A DNA stretch of 64,000 nucleotides. Origin: a virus. The notes beneath the pieces are model-generated. The model saw nothing but the letters and a program-made list of their open reading frames with translations. It was not told the origin of the DNA and ran no database searches. The first letter of the stretch is position 1; the number at the start of each line of letters is the position of its first letter. This document shows positions 63,825 through 64,000 of the stretch, piece after piece. The position numbers and the translations under genes are program-made. The stretch lies in IMG/VR virus record IMGVR_UViG_3300032236_001613, positions 1 to 64,000 of that record; one strand, written 5' to 3'.

Positions 63825-64000
63825 CGACGCTGCAGCAGCTCGGTCAAGCAGCGGGCCAAGTAGTAGTCTTCGTGCTCAATAGCACGTACAGCCAAACTTT
63901 TGACATTAGCCCAAAGATCGGGTTGACTGTCCTCTGCAGCGTAGTGTTCTTCGACCTGCACACCACGAGTCTTCAACTGCTCAATCAACTCTGGATAGGC
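63821..64000 (-). CDS. Unknown protein, 5' end beyond the window
   Basis: The frame is open from the window edge to TGA at 63821-63823, giving the last 59 residues: YPELIEQLKTRGVQVEEHYA ... LAVRAIEHEDYYLARCLTEL, ending LQRR. Helical. Not recognised. Confidence 0.65.
   Translation of the reverse strand, partial: AYPELIEQLKTRGVQVEEHYAAEDSQPDLWANVKSLAVRAIEHEDYYLARCLTELLQRR

Overview
The window is part of the genome of a T4-like tailed phage (contractile-tail myovirus, AT-rich) from an aquatic-type lineage. The evidence is a recognisable T4 core gene set: neck gp13/gp14, tail-completion gp15, sheath gp18, tube gp19, head-completion gp4, terminase gp16/gp17, gp32, UvsX, UvsY-like, UvsW, gp62, gp61, gp41, endonuclease VII and dNMP kinase. 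T4-type late promoters (NNTAAATA) support the same view. The host cannot be named from the sequence. The collagen-like fibres, 2OG oxygenases and gp15/gp18 architecture resemble cyanophage/pelagiphage-type relatives, but that is inference.

Layout. 1-12.6 kb (+): tail-fibre and adhesin island with proline-free collagen-like GYTGSI repeats, LamG domains, a fibre with a C-terminal S74 chaperone, glycine-rich adhesins and two 2OG-Fe(II) oxygenases. 12.6-15.7 kb (-): NUDIX hydrolase, gp15 and gp14. 15.7-29.3 kb (+): gp13, an HNH homing endonuclease, dNMP kinase, gp18, gp19, a second tube-like protein, gp4, gp16, and gp17 split by a class 3 intein inside its P-loop. 29.3-44.6 kb (+): replication and recombination genes. 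44.6-53.6 kb (mostly -): a cassette of unrelated proteins that share a short N-terminal leader of the form M-[R/Q/H/N]-[I/L/V]-x-E-L-[L/I]. I interpret the leader as a capsid-targeting peptide, so these would be internal head proteins delivered with the DNA; members include ADP-ribosyltransferase-like, kinase-like and Tat-motif proteins. 53.6-64 kb: an early region of very small genes, + strand to about 60.4 kb and - strand after that, each with a strong sigma70-type promoter. It also holds many small palindromes and repeats, one tRNA-Lys and a Mesh1/SpoT-type HD hydrolase.

Two regulatory styles are visible. Late genes carry an NNTAAATA box, often only 5-8 nt before the start codon, which predicts leaderless or nearly leaderless late mRNAs; gp18 and gp19 instead have a leader with a Shine-Dalgarno (SD) site. 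Early genes carry TTGACA/TATAAT promoters with 16-18 nt spacers, and three share an upstream 17-nt box and a leader hairpin.

All functions were assigned by reading motifs and by memory of the families. No database search or structure prediction was run.
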